Assembly: GCA_963665215.2 (NCBI GenBank)
Contig: CAXXWW010000014.1
Span: 248,001-312,000 of the forward strand
DNA: 64,000 nt
Direction of reading: 5' to 3'
DNA from: G963665215 sp963665215
GTDB taxonomy: Bacteria; Chloroflexota; Dehalococcoidia; Lucifugimonadales; CAUZJF01
The notes below the pieces were generated by a model, which was given only the letters and a program-made list of their open reading frames with translations, searched no databases and had not been told where the DNA came from. Of this stretch, positions 27,983-37,473 are shown in pieces. Both the position numbers and the translations under genes were made by a program. Position 1 is the first letter of the stretch, and each line of letters starts with the position of its first letter.

Positions 27983-28828
27983 ATGCTTGAGGAGAGGGGG
28001 GCAAGCGACCCTGACGCGCGGCAGGTTCTCCAGATCCTCGAGGACGGCGGCTACGAGGCCCCTTCCGGGACCTGGGTGTCCGTTCGAAACCAGCAGGCGT
28101 CCGCAGAGACCGGCACGAAGCTCTACACACCCGAACTCCTGGAAGCCCTCCGTAACCGCTCGGGGCATAGAGGGGACCGCCCGGCGGTCGAGGTCGTCGA
28201 CGGGACGACCCAAGAAGCCGCACGGAGATTGTCTGCAAAGCTCGCTGTGGTTCTGCTCAACTTTGCTTCGGCGCAGAATCCGGGCGGCGGGTTCCTGGTT
28301 GGCGCGGGAGCTCAGGAAGAGGAGCTCTGCCGATGCAGCGGTCTCTACCGAACGATCCTCACCCAGCCCGCCTACTATTCCGTGAATCGAGGACAGCAGT
28401 CACATCTGTATACGGATCACCTCATGTATTCGCCAGACGTCCCCTTCTTCCACGTTGACACGCGGTCGCCGCTTCTGAAAGCTCCCTACTTCGCCTCGGT
28501 GGTTACGACGCCGGCTCCGAACGCTGGCGCGCTGGGACTTGAAGAGCCCTCGGCAGCTCCGAGCATCCGCCCTACGTTCGCGCGTCGCTGGGCGAACGTG
28601 CTCGCCGTAGCTCAGGGCAACGCGCACCGCGTCGTTCTGCTAGGAGCCTGGGGTTGCGGAGCGTTTCGAAACGACCCGGTCCTCGCGGCCGAGACGGCGC
28701 GCGCCGTGCTTCTGTCGCCACGATTCGCAGGCGCCTTCGACCGCGTCGTCTTCGCAATTCCTGACGTGGGAAAACGGGGAAAGGCCAACCTGGCTGCATT
28801 CCGGGAGGTCTTCGGCGGTTATCGGTGA
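27983..28828 (+). CDS. microbial-type poly(ADP-ribose) glycohydrolase-like protein (TIGR02452/DUF2263)
   Basis: The 281-residue product carries the family signature LNFASAQNPGGGFLVGAGAQEEELCRCSGLY, in which GGG and QEE form the ADP-ribose-binding and catalytic loop of macrodomain-type glycohydrolases. LLGAWGCGAFRNDP is the second conserved segment. It would remove ADP-ribose from proteins or nucleic acids. ATG 27983 with an upstream GGAGGG is chosen over a GTG at 27935. It is the only undamaged non-mobile gene between the two IS1182 copies. Confidence 0.85.
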   Translation: MLEERGASDPDARQVLQILEDGGYEAPSGTWVSVRNQQASAETGTKLYTPELLEALRNRSGHRGDRPAVEVVDGTTQEAARRLSAKLAVVLLNFASAQNPGGGFLVGAGAQEEELCRCSGLYRTILTQPAYYSVNRGQQSHLYTDHLMYSPDVPFFHVDTRSPLLKAPYFASVVTTPAPNAGALGLEEPSAAPSIRPTFARRWANVLAVAQGNAHRVVLLGAWGCGAFRNDPVLAAETARAVLLSPRFAGAFDRVVFAIPDVGKRGKANLAAFREVFGGYR

Positions 28829-29402
28829 CGCACCGATTCGGTCCGCTCACGGTGCCTCAGGGCGCAACATCCCGCCGAGGCAGACGGCGCGTTGCGCCGC
28901 TGCTAAGCGGCCGGTACGTTAGCTGGCGTCGGTGCTGCGATGGGTTGGAAGAATCTTAGGCGTATCTTCCGTCGCCACCCGGATATCAGCTGGCCGGGGC
29001 AGCCGACAATCCCTGGGGGGGTCCGGGTGCTCGATGTCAGGCCAGTCACGCGCACCATGCTCTTGGTGTCCGAGAACCCGCAGCCCGCGTCAAATGCGGT
29101 GTTATTCGGACAGAACGATGGCACCAGCTGCTGTACCCGGCAGGGCTTACCATTCCACAGGGTAGGGTAGGCGGTAGCCCCCTGACCTCAGATTCTGGAA
29201 AAAGGCCCCTGTACGCGGCATCTGGGTCGGTTAGAGTCACGGCCCCCTCTTTTTCTTGCATGTCATCCCACACAATATTAGGGCGGATTCCTGGGGGTCA
29301 CAGGTCGTTTGACAGCGTTCTAAGGTGCCGGCACCATCGTCAAGGCCGGTCGTGCGCGTTCTTCGGACGCCCGCAGTTCTATATGGGGAATGTCGGTCTA
29401 GA
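28829..29402. other. no gene recognised
   Basis: No open frame here looks coding and no repeat or RNA was identified. It may be debris between the PARG-like gene and the hydrolase fragment. Confidence 0.45.
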
Positions 29403-29513
29403 TTAGGTTGATCCATGCAGGAAAACGAGAGATAGGCCGTGACCTGATCCCTGAGAGTACGAGAGCCTTAGTTCGTCCGTCTCGAACGTCTTCTCCGCCA
29501 ATGGTGTTGCCAT
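29403..29513 (-). pseudogene. alpha/beta hydrolase, N-terminal fragment
   Basis: Thirty-six residues from ATG 29513 (MATPLAEKTFETDELRLSYSQGSGHGLSLVFLHGST) match the N-terminus of alpha/beta hydrolases up to the HG oxyanion motif. They then stop at 29403, and no continuation is seen. The catalytic Ser, Asp and His are missing. Confidence 0.5.
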
Positions 29514-29556
29514 TGAACCCCTCGACTGCGCCAGATTGTTCCAGGAGTGCAGGACA

Positions 29557-29764
29557 CTACGGCCCCTCCTCGTGGTATTGACGTAGGGACCTGGGTGGAA
29601 GCTCCCGATATGGGTGCATGGCCAGCGCCTGTTCGTCCAGCTCGATCCCCAGCCCCGGCGTCTCAGGGACCTTGATGTAGCCGTCCACCACCTCAAAGGG
29701 GTTCGCGGCTATCTCCTTCCCGAAGGCCTCTAGGTTGACGAAGTACTCGGTTATGAGGAAGTTT
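29557..29764 (-). pseudogene. 3' part of enolase-superfamily gene split by IS1182
   Basis: This encodes the C-terminal end (ITEYFVNLEAFGKEIAANPFEVVDGYIKVPETPGLGIELDEQALAMHPYREL) of a mandelate racemase/muconate lactonizing enzyme. The 5' part resumes at 31739. Removing the IS and one AAACTT repeat gives IPNFLITEY without a frame break. Confidence 0.85.
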
Positions 29765-31738
29765 GATTCCCTCGTAACAAGGCCTGTTTGAGATGAGCCC
29801 TGGCGTGCGAAGGTGGTCTGGAGCGGAGGAGGCCACGGGATGCCGGCTGCTGGCCTCACCGCCCTATCTGCTGCGCTCAGGACAAGCGTGATCCCGTTGC
29901 GGTACCCCTTTCCGTGGCTCAGGGCACCCGGTGGAAGCTGTGGAGCGGCGCCCTCATGCGGCCGCGACCGCAGGTACCGTCCCGACCGCCCGCTGAGCCG
30001 TGTTCTCCATCTCCACCAGGCGTGCATGGACCATCCGCTTGAAGTTGCACGCCAACGCCTTCAGGTAGACGGCAAGCCGCACCCGACGGCCCCCTCGCAC
30101 CCGCAAGCGCCCAAGCCCGCGGGCGCGCTTCAGCTCGGAGTTCGTTCCCTCGATCCCGGCCCTTATGTCATACCGCTTGCGCCACTCCTCGGTGGCCTCG
30201 GCCCTCCGGCGCCGCTCGATGTTCACCTTCACCAGGTCCGCCTTGAGGACGTAGGCCCCCGCACGCCGGTCCAGCTTCACTGGGCAACGGGATCGCAAGG
30301 GGCAGGGCTCGCATGTTGTCCCGGCAAAGTGGACCTCTACCCGCTCCGGCGCATCCTTCAGCTCGTACTCCTCGATGGACGGGTGGCCGGCGGGGCACAC
30401 CGTGGCCTGCTCCCCTGTGACGTCGATCTGAAAGTCCGCGGCGGTGGTCCGTCACCCTCTCCTTCGTGCGAGTTCCCCGGCGCCGACCCCGCCACCGGGC
30501 TCACCAGTTCCGTTCCCCGGCGCGAGGCTTCGAAGGCGTTGCGGCCCGACCCATACGCCGTGTCGGCGAAGAGCTCGTCCGGTCGGACCTTCCGCTCCGC
30601 GAGCCCGTCAACGACCGGCACGCTCACGTCGGTGTCGCTCCCACTCGAGGGGGTCACCTCCACGTGGGTGATGAGCTGGGTGGCGTTCTCCTCGTGGCAG
30701 GTCTCCGCCACCTGCACCTCGTACCCCTTCCCCTTGTGGCCGCTGTAGGTCACATCCGGGTCGTGGGGCGATTGCAGCGAGTCGGCGGACACCTGCTTCG
30801 GGTCCTTCAGGGCCACGGGCACCTTGCATTCCCCAGCATCGTCATCATCGTCCCCCGGGCGCCCGTCCCGGTGTTTGCCCACATGGCACTGCTCCCGCAG
30901 CAGCCGCTCCAGCAGCCGGTACTCCTCCAGCTGGGCAGCAGTCGTGCCACGGAACCGGTCCACCAGCCGGTAGAGGTCCCGGGCACAGACCGAAAGGCGT
31001 CGCCGACCCTCCCCCGTGCGGGCGTCCTCGTAGTGGGTCGCCTCGTCTTCTTCCTTCAAATAGCGCCCCAGGAGGCCCTCCGGAACCCCAGGGCGAAGCT
31101 CTGGGTGCTCCCAGCGCAAGGCCCGCAGGAACAACCGCATCGTCTCACAGAACAGGCCCAGCCGGGTGAGTGTAGCGATGTTGCTCATGATGTGGGTGGA
31201 GTCCAGCCGTTGCTTTCCGGTGCGTATGCCCAGCGCCTGGATGATCCGGTCCGTGGTCTCCTGGAAAGCCAGCCGGCCACCGTCGTGCTGCATCAGGCGA
31301 ACTCGGAAGTTGTGGAGGGTCTTCTGGGGCAGGTGGGTCTCCTCGATGTCCAGCCGCAGGGCGTGGTGCCAGAGCAGGTTGAACTCTAGTTGTTCCAGAG
31401 CTTCATCGTCGGTGAGGTTGAACATCTCTTTGAGGAGGTGGACCCCGAGGACGGTCTGCACCGCCCGGTTGGGACGGCCGTTGTCCACGCAGTACATCGG
31501 AGCAAAGAGCTCCTCGTCAATCAGGGGGAGCGCCTCGTTTCGGAAAACCTCGGCCCAACTTCTCTCCAGGCGCTTAGCCTTCTTCGGCGTCACCAGGAAC
31601 TGGGACTGCCAGAGGCTCTCTTGCGGGTCTCGTATTCGGAACATCCTCCCCTCCCTCGGCCAGGCGCAGCGCCCACGACCTTTTATTACATTATCCCCAC
31701 CTTGCCCCAGGCTGGCGAGGGGTTTTTACGAACAAATC
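29765..31738 (-). mobile_element. IS1182-family insertion sequence, copy 2
   Basis: The element is inverted relative to copy 1. A 6-bp direct repeat (AAGTTT on the plus strand at 29759-29764 and 31739-31744) flanks it. It interrupts an enolase-superfamily gene near its 3' end. Its transposase carries a 10-bp deletion relative to copy 1. Confidence 0.88.
29954..31644 (-). pseudogene. IS1182-family transposase, frameshifted by a 10-bp deletion
   Basis: The protein is nearly identical to the intact copy-1 transposase up to GDGPPP. There a 10-bp segment between two ACCGCCG repeats is missing (near 30447) and the frame shifts. The remaining C-terminal part (from the CPAGHPSIEEYELKDAPERV region) is read from another frame. 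It looks like slippage deletion and is probably inactive, although copy 1 could supply transposase in trans. Confidence 0.85.
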
Positions 31739-32688
31739 AAGTTTGGGATCGCGGTAGAGACCTGGATGGTCGCGGCCAGGCCCACCGTAGTGCTGTTGTA
31801 GTTGTGGGGGGCTACGGCAACGAAATAGGCCTCGGCCATGGCCGCTATCTCCTTGAGCTCCAGGATCCCTCCGACGTTGCAGACATCGGGGTTGATGATG
31901 TCGGCGGCCTGCTTCTCGAAGACATCCCGGAACTCGAACTTGGTGTAGAGCTCCTCGCCGGTAACCACGGGGATGTTTATCTCCCGCCGGGCCGCGGCGA
32001 GGGCGTCGATGTTCTCGGCCAGGATCGGCTCTTCATACCAGAATGGGCGGTACGGCTCGATGTCGCGCGCGATCCTCGTGGCGTGCATGGGGGCCAGCCT
32101 GCGGTGCATGTCCAGCAGTATGTCCACGTCAGGACCCACGGCCTCCCGGACGGCGCGGACGTTCGCCACCGCACCCCGCTCCACCTCCTTGTCGACGTAC
32201 GTACGCCAGGGTCCGGGAATGGGGTCGAACTTCAGGGCGGTGAACCCCATCTCGATGACCTGCGAGGCCTGTTCGGCGAGCGCCTCCGGTGTCAGATCCC
32301 CTCCACCCCAGCCGTTGGCGTAGACCCGGATTTTGTCGCGGCAGGCCCCACCCAGCAATACGTGGACCGGCGCCCCCAGCGCCTTGCCGGTGATGTCCCA
32401 CAGGGCGTGTTCGATGCCGCTGAGGGCGCAGTACAGGTCCATGGCGCCACGGCGTCCAGCGAAATCGTCGTAGGCGACCTGCATGAAGTGCTTGATGTTC
32501 ATGGGGCTTCGACCCACGATGTAGCGCCTGAGCTGGTCGACGTGCGCCGTTACCTGAAGGTCCCTGTCCGACTGCGTGTAGCATTCGCCCCAGCCGTGGA
32601 TGCCCTCGTCGGTCTCCACCTTGACGAAGCACAGGTTCTTGCGCTCGCCGGGATCCGCGAGGAAGGTCTTGACGTCGGTCACTTTCAC
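31739..32688 (-). pseudogene. mandelate racemase/muconate lactonizing (enolase superfamily) enzyme, 5' part
   Basis: From ATG 32688 (MKVTDVKTFLADPGERKNLCFVKVETDEGIHGWGE) the product has the MR N-terminal capping domain and the barrel. Visible motifs are ALKFDPIPGPW, DILLDMHRRL with a metal Asp, WYEEPI with a metal Glu, and VVTGEELYTKFEF with a metal Glu. The HNYNS segment carries the catalytic His, as in galactonate dehydratase-like acid-sugar dehydratases. IS1182 copy 2 removes the last 65 or so residues. The split may leave a partly folded barrel without its C-terminal cap. Confidence 0.85.
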
Positions 32689-32839
32689 GGCGTTTCCTCC
32701 GGGTCCGCGTTCGGCTCAGCCCCGCTGGGCTTTCATGATGGCCTTGGCGCCGTCGAGATAGAGGTTCGCGGCGCGGGACAGAGGCCACCGATGCGCTCCG
32801 GTCCGCCTGAGGCGGATTACACGAGAGCCGCGTCCAATG

Positions 32840-33760
32840 TCAGCCCCCCGACAACAATCGCGACACCTCGGCCGGCTTCTCGCCGATCTCATCCAGGCGA
32901 CGATTAGCCTCGGCATATACATCGGGCGGCAAAGGGCCTCGTAGGGCCGCCTTTAGGTTCTCCCGTAGATGGTCAATATTCTGTGTGCCCACGATCGTGG
33001 TATGGACTTGCGGATGGGAGAGCGTGTGCTGCAAGATGAACGCGGTCCGGCTTTCGCCTTCCTCCCGTAAATCGTCTAGCTTCGCCTGGTCAAACTTCTC
33101 CCACCTATCGGCGGGACCTTGGCTGCTCGCCCCCGGTTCACCCTTGGCGGCGCCACCCCGGATAACGGTCCCCATACCCGAGTTCGCCAACTCGGTGATC
33201 CAGTCTTCGTGCTCTCGTTCCAAAGCCGAATACGGGATCTGAAACTCGTCGAATACGCCCATCTGACTGTGGTCCTCGATGTTTGGCAGAGTCGAAGATG
33301 AACCGAGGAACCGTAGCTTGCCCTCCCTTTGAAGATCGCGCAGGGTCTCTATGGCCGCGTCTTCATCGAGAGTGTCTTTCGAGGGACTCCCATGGAACTG
33401 AACGACATCGAGATATTCAGTTTTCATACGGGCGAGGCTTTGGTTCACACCGGCAATGATGTTCTCACGGGTGTACACATGCTTGCCCACGGCTTTCGCC
33501 TCGGGCAGCACCGCACATCCGCACTTGGACGCAAGGTAGAACTCCGATCTTCGATGTGAAATGTACTTGCCGATGAACTCCTCACTCCTACCGTAGTCGG
33601 GCGAAGTGTCTATCAAGTTGATGCCGGCGTCCAGAACGGCGTTCAGAATGGACTCCGCGTTTTGGTCGTCAGAAGCTGCCAGCGCCGCGCCGCCGTAGCC
33701 CAGACGAGTGACCCGTATTCCTGTCCGTCCAAGAACAGCTGTGCTTAACCCCTTAGCCAT
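32840..33760 (-). CDS. aldo/keto reductase family protein
   Basis: This 306-residue NAD(P)H-dependent oxidoreductase has the AKR barrel and catalytic tetrad: INLIDTSPDYG (Asp, Tyr), FYLASKCG (Lys) and LDVVQFHG (His). LQHTLSHPQVHTTIVGTQNIDHL is the cofactor-binding end. The substrate is unknown. It resembles the L-galactose or D-threo-aldose dehydrogenase-like group, which suits a sugar-acid context beside the enolase-superfamily gene 150 bp downstream. ATG 33760 begins 51 bp from the IS1380 end, so its promoter may be lost or IS-borne. Confidence 0.88.
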   Translation of the reverse strand: MAKGLSTAVLGRTGIRVTRLGYGGAALAASDDQNAESILNAVLDAGINLIDTSPDYGRSEEFIGKYISHRRSEFYLASKCGCAVLPEAKAVGKHVYTRENIIAGVNQSLARMKTEYLDVVQFHGSPSKDTLDEDAAIETLRDLQREGKLRFLGSSSTLPNIEDHSQMGVFDEFQIPYSALEREHEDWITELANSGMGTVIRGGAAKGEPGASSQGPADRWEKFDQAKLDDLREEGESRTAFILQHTLSHPQVHTTIVGTQNIDHLRENLKAALRGPLPPDVYAEANRRLDEIGEKPAEVSRLLSGG

Positions 33761-33810
33761 TCATTCCTCCCCCTTTAATATGGGGCGTATCTTAACAGAC
33801 TCATGTGCAG

Positions 33811-35542
33811 CCTAAACCCGAATCCACCGAAGGAGGGCGTCGGGTTAGCGTCCTGAGGCGGCAAGAAGGTGCTCCTGTGCTTCTGGGATAATGGTTTTGT
33901 AGCAAAAAAACGGCCCCGGAAAAGGAGCACCCAGTAGATGCTGCCACGCAACCACCCCGACCGGATCCAAATCACCTTCGACGACCGCCGCTTGGTGGCC
34001 AATGCCGGGCTGCTCCTTCCGGCCACCCTGGCGCGGCACCTCGGCCTGCCCGAACTCGTCCGGCAGCGCCTCGACCTGGGCGATGCCCCGGGGCGGGCGA
34101 ACACGAGCGACAAGATGATGACGCTGGTGGCGTCTGCGCTGGCTGGGGGCGACTGCATTGACGACGCCGATGTGTTGCGCACCGGGGGGACGGCCTGCAC
34201 CCTGGGCGGCACTCTCAAGGCGCCATCCACCCTGGGCACCTTCCTGCGCAGCTTCCGGTGGGGCCACGTCCGTCAACTCGACCGGGTGAGCCGCGAGTTG
34301 CTGGCCCGGGCTTGGCAGGCCGGGGCGGGACCCGGCGACGGGCCCCTGACCATTGACCTGGACTCCACCATCTGCGAGACCTACGGACTGGCCAAGGAGG
34401 GCGCCCGCCACCACGGCTATACCGGCAAGCGGGGCTACCACCCGCTGCTGGCCATCGCCGCCGGCACCGGAGACGTGCTGATGTCCCGGCTGCGCGAGGG
34501 CCGGGCCAACACCGCCCGCGGCGCCGCCCACTTCCTGTGGGAGACGGTGGGACGGGTGCGCTACGCCGGGGCCAACGGACGACTCACGCTACGGGCCGAC
34601 AGCGGGTTCTACACTCATGGCGTGGTATCCGTCTGCCGCAAGATGGATGTCCGCTTCTCCATCACCATCCGCCAGCACAAAAGCCTGCACAATCTCATCG
34701 AGGCGATACCCGAAGATGCCTGGACGCCGATTCCTTACTGGATGGACGGCGCCGCCGATGTGGCCGAGACCACCTGCACCCCCTTCCAGGCCGAGGCGGA
34801 CGCCGCGCCGGTACGGCTCATCGTCCGGCGGGTGAAGCCCACGCCCGGTTCCCAACTGGCCCTCTTCGCCAAATACAGCTATCATGGCTTCATCACCGAC
34901 CGGGACGGGGAGTTGCTCGAACTGGAGGCTGACCATCGCCGCCACGCCGAGATCGAGAATGCCATACGCGACCTCAAGTACGGCGTCGGGCTGAACCATC
35001 TCCCCTCGGGCCGCTTCGCCGCCAACGGCGCCTGGCTGGCCGTCCAGACGATGGCCCACAACCTGGCCCGCTGGACGGCGCGGATCGGTCTGGGAGAGCG
35101 GATAGCCACCACCAAGACCCTCCGGCGGCGGTTCTTCTCCCTGGCCGGACGGCTCACCCGCTCGGCACGCCGGTTGACCCTGCATCTTCCGGATCGCTGG
35201 CCTTGGGCTGAGAAGTTCAGCCGCGCCTTGGCCCGGCTGCGAGCCATTCCACTCCCGGCCTGACGGCACCGTCGGCGACCGACCCACCCACCGGACAACC
35301 GAAGATCCCCGCAGACTCGTGCCAGCCCGGTCCGAGAGAGTTCCCTGCTGCGTATTCTCTCGCCATCCCGCGCATCGCAGCTCCCGCAGACGGCCATAGG
35401 GGCCCCGGTGCGGCGATGAAGACCGTCCGCCGACCTCCCTACCCCAAATGGAACCCAGGCTATTTCCCCTGTAGCTCCCTCACCCCCCTTCCGCTGTTCC
35501 TCACGCCGTCCATCGGTGTCCTTCGGTGGATTCGGGCTTAGG
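33811..35542 (+). mobile_element. IS1380-family element type A, copy 1
   Basis: Inverted ends CCTAAACCCGAATCCACCG and the complement of CCTAAGCCCGAATCCACCG enclose one transposase gene and about 270 bp of non-coding 3' DNA. It truncates the phage portal gene at 35543. Flanking bases do not match, so no target duplication is seen. It is almost identical to copy 2 at 42090-43820. Confidence 0.88.
33938..35263 (+). CDS. IS1380-family transposase
   Basis: The 441-residue DDE transposase is intact. Acidic residues lie in TIDLDSTICETYG, LRADSGFYTHG and HAEIENAIRDLKYGVGLNHLPSG. The N-terminal Y/H-rich regulatory region and the C-terminal basic helices match IS1380. It differs from the copy-2 product by a single residue (FLWE versus FLRE). 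It is likely functional. Confidence 0.92.
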   Translation: MLPRNHPDRIQITFDDRRLVANAGLLLPATLARHLGLPELVRQRLDLGDAPGRANTSDKMMTLVASALAGGDCIDDADVLRTGGTACTLGGTLKAPSTLGTFLRSFRWGHVRQLDRVSRELLARAWQAGAGPGDGPLTIDLDSTICETYGLAKEGARHHGYTGKRGYHPLLAIAAGTGDVLMSRLREGRANTARGAAHFLWETVGRVRYAGANGRLTLRADSGFYTHGVVSVCRKMDVRFSITIRQHKSLHNLIEAIPEDAWTPIPYWMDGAADVAETTCTPFQAEADAAPVRLIVRRVKPTPGSQLALFAKYSYHGFITDRDGELLELEADHRRHAEIENAIRDLKYGVGLNHLPSGRFAANGAWLAVQTMAHNLARWTARIGLGERIATTKTLRRRFFSLAGRLTRSARRLTLHLPDRWPWAEKFSRALARLRAIPLPA

Positions 35543-35778
35543 GGCACGCGGGCCAGAGCGTCCTGTCTCACCTTGATCGCGGCGTACACCGGGGCGGACC
35601 GCGGATAATACTCACCGTACGAGAGTGGCATCCACGACTGGCCCACGCCCAGGTCACGCTCCCATTCGCTGCTCAACCCGGGGGACACGCGATTGGCCCG
35701 TTCAGCCCCCTTCACTCTACCGGCACCCCGAAACTGAAGAACGGGAAGCCTGGACAGCAACATCTGGGTTACACCCAT
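35543..35778 (-). pseudogene. phage portal protein, N-terminal fragment
   Basis: From ATG 35778 about 78 residues are readable (..SGLSSEWERDLG-like segment, SYGEYYPRSAPVYAAIKVRQDALARVPL). The pattern SxxVYAAIxxRxxxxARVPL is typical of HK97-type portal N-termini. The frame then enters the IS1380 end. It overlaps the terminase stop by 10 bp. The remaining 300 or so residues are not in the window. Confidence 0.75.
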
Positions 35779-37178
35779 ATCTTCACTCCTCCTCGTCGCG
35801 CCTCGAACGTCATCGCCAGGGCGTCCGCCTCGTCTGGAGACCGGTACATATCGTCTTTGCTCTGCAGGCGGATGCGCCTGTCGCTCTTATGCTTGTACTT
35901 GCGGCTCGACACCTGGCCTATCAGTGCCGGGTCGTCGTCGGTGTCCATTTCCCCGGCCAGGTAGCTCTTTCGCATCGCCCACCACACCTCCGCGACCCGG
36001 TTGGTGAAGTAGGTATCCGCTTCGGCCTTCTTCCCCGCAACGAAGGGCACCAGCCGGGTCCGCCCCAGCCGGACCTCCGTGAGCCGGTCCACGACCCCGC
36101 CCCCGACGCCTGTGTCATCCACCACGAGGGAATCGACATTGTACTCATCGCAGTACGCTCTGAGGAAGCCCGCGATCTGCATGGTGTCTCGGCCTCTGAC
36201 TCTCCACACTATACGAGCCACCGAGCCCTGTCTTCGCACCGCCACCGTCTTGTCGTGCCCGAACCTCGCCACGTCGCATCCCACTACCACCGGCCCCTCC
36301 GGTGTCAGCTCTCTTCTGGCCGCTTCGGTAGCGGCCGACAGCGGCACAACAACGTCGTCCAGGTTGTCGGGAAACTTCCCCAAAACCGAGCCGACGTACA
36401 GCGGGCTCTTCTCGCCCCACTCCTCCTTCCGGTCCGCGATATCCTGAAGTGTAATCATGCCGGGCACGGCTACCCTCTTTTGCCTCACGTTCGGGGTATC
36501 GAATGCGCTGATCTGGACCGTCTTGTAGAGCTCCCGCCTGGAGTGGTGCGAGTCATAGAAGACCCCTGCACTCGCAAAGGGGTTACCCGTCATCAGCAGT
36601 CGAGTCGGATTGAGCCTCCGTATCGCGTCCATGTCATCTTGTCGCACGGCATGGGCCTCGGTAATCACGACCAGCAGGTTGGGCGAGTGGAACCCCTGGA
36701 GATTATATGGCGAGTTGGTCGCAAAACCCAGAGCAAAGCTCTCCTCGTCCAGCTCGTAGCGCGACGTGCGGAACATCCGTCCACTCAGCGGCCTTCGAGC
36801 GTTCCCAAAGGCGTGCCTGATCTCGTTCCACACGATGTCGTCCACCTGTCGAGAGGTGGGGCCCGTCACGATCGCCTTGGCGGGGTGGCGCGATTCGAGC
36901 CACCAGAGGACCACTCGGCCAGCGGCCCAGTCCTTGCCCGAACCGTTACACCCAACGACAGATACGCGGCGCCTCTTCTCAACGGCACCTAGTATCGCGA
37001 CTTGCTTGTCGTACGGTCTTTCCCCCAGCACCGCCTGAACGAACTCCACCGGGCCCCGCGTACCCGCTCCGGACTGAGTCCCACTTTTCCGTGCTCCGCC
37101 GGGACCAGTCACCGTCCTGTCAGGGCTCTTATCGACGGGCAGGTGATAGCCTCTTCCTGCCTGAGTCCCTGCCACCAT
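35769..37178 (-). CDS. phage terminase large subunit
   Basis: The 469-residue DNA-packaging motor is intact. The ATPase domain has a Walker A-like VVGCNGSGKD (residues 74-83), Walker B LLVVITEAH and coupling motif LLMTGNP. The RNase H-like nuclease domain has VVVGCDVARFGHDKT, LVVDDTGVGGGVVD and SPDEADALAM, which supply the acidic metal ligands. ATG 37178 opens the protein after AGAACGG. It is transcribed from the promoter at 37389-37417. Portal follows, as in HK97-type phages, but is truncated. Confidence 0.92.
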   Translation of the reverse strand: MVAGTQAGRGYHLPVDKSPDRTVTGPGGARKSGTQSGAGTRGPVEFVQAVLGERPYDKQVAILGAVEKRRRVSVVGCNGSGKDWAAGRVVLWWLESRHPAKAIVTGPTSRQVDDIVWNEIRHAFGNARRPLSGRMFRTSRYELDEESFALGFATNSPYNLQGFHSPNLLVVITEAHAVRQDDMDAIRRLNPTRLLMTGNPFASAGVFYDSHHSRRELYKTVQISAFDTPNVRQKRVAVPGMITLQDIADRKEEWGEKSPLYVGSVLGKFPDNLDDVVVPLSAATEAARRELTPEGPVVVGCDVARFGHDKTVAVRRQGSVARIVWRVRGRDTMQIAGFLRAYCDEYNVDSLVVDDTGVGGGVVDRLTEVRLGRTRLVPFVAGKKAEADTYFTNRVAEVWWAMRKSYLAGEMDTDDDPALIGQVSSRKYKHKSDRRIRLQSKDDMYRSPDEADALAMTFEARRGGVKIWV

Positions 37179-37349
37179 CCGTTCTCACACAGTTGTTCAT
37201 TGCTGGCGTCTCCCGCGACGAGCTGAATTCCTACCATTCAAGACGTGCGGCCCACCGCATCTGGACGAGTATCCCCAAAGATCGCGTAGCAGGGCTGGTC
37301 TGGACCCGATGCTGCGCCGTGTAGTAGCGGCCGGGGCCGGCACCAATAG

Positions 37350-37379
37350 AAAAAGGGACGAACCGGTTAGGTCCGTCCC
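37350..37379 (-). terminator. terminator-like hairpin in the terminase leader
   Basis: On the minus strand GGGACGGACC-N4-GGTTCGTCCC is followed by TTTTT. It begins only about 10 bp after the -10 box of the terminase promoter. A terminator this close to the start point resembles the leader arrangement of the protease promoter and suggests conditional read-through. Confidence 0.65.
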
Positions 37380-37388
37380 AACACACAT

Positions 37389-37417
37389 ATAATAGAACAG
37401 TTGTGCTTTATTGTCAA
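37389..37417 (-). promoter_or_regulatory. terminase promoter with imperfect SOS-type box
   Basis: TTGACA (37412-37417), a 17-bp spacer and TATTAT (37389-37394) form a near-consensus promoter on the minus strand. The spacer ends GCACAACTGTTC (37395-37406), one base away from GAAC-N4-GTTC, and sits in the same place relative to the -10 as the perfect box at 22975-22986. Confidence 0.65.
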
Positions 37418-37435
37418 GGGTTATGGGGACGACGC

Positions 37436-37464
37436 TTGCCCAACTCGCCCGTCACGGCTACAAT
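37436..37464 (+). promoter_or_regulatory. tRNA-Pro promoter
   Basis: TTGCCC (37436-37441), a 17-bp spacer and TACAAT (37459-37464) lie just upstream, placing the start point a few bases before the mature tRNA at 37474. Confidence 0.65.
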
Positions 37465-37473
37465 TGAGCGCGT

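Noticed and set aside
34589..35287. 232-codon frame antisense to IS1380 transposase, repeated at each copy
   Set aside because: Its recurrence follows from IS duplication, not from selection for a protein.
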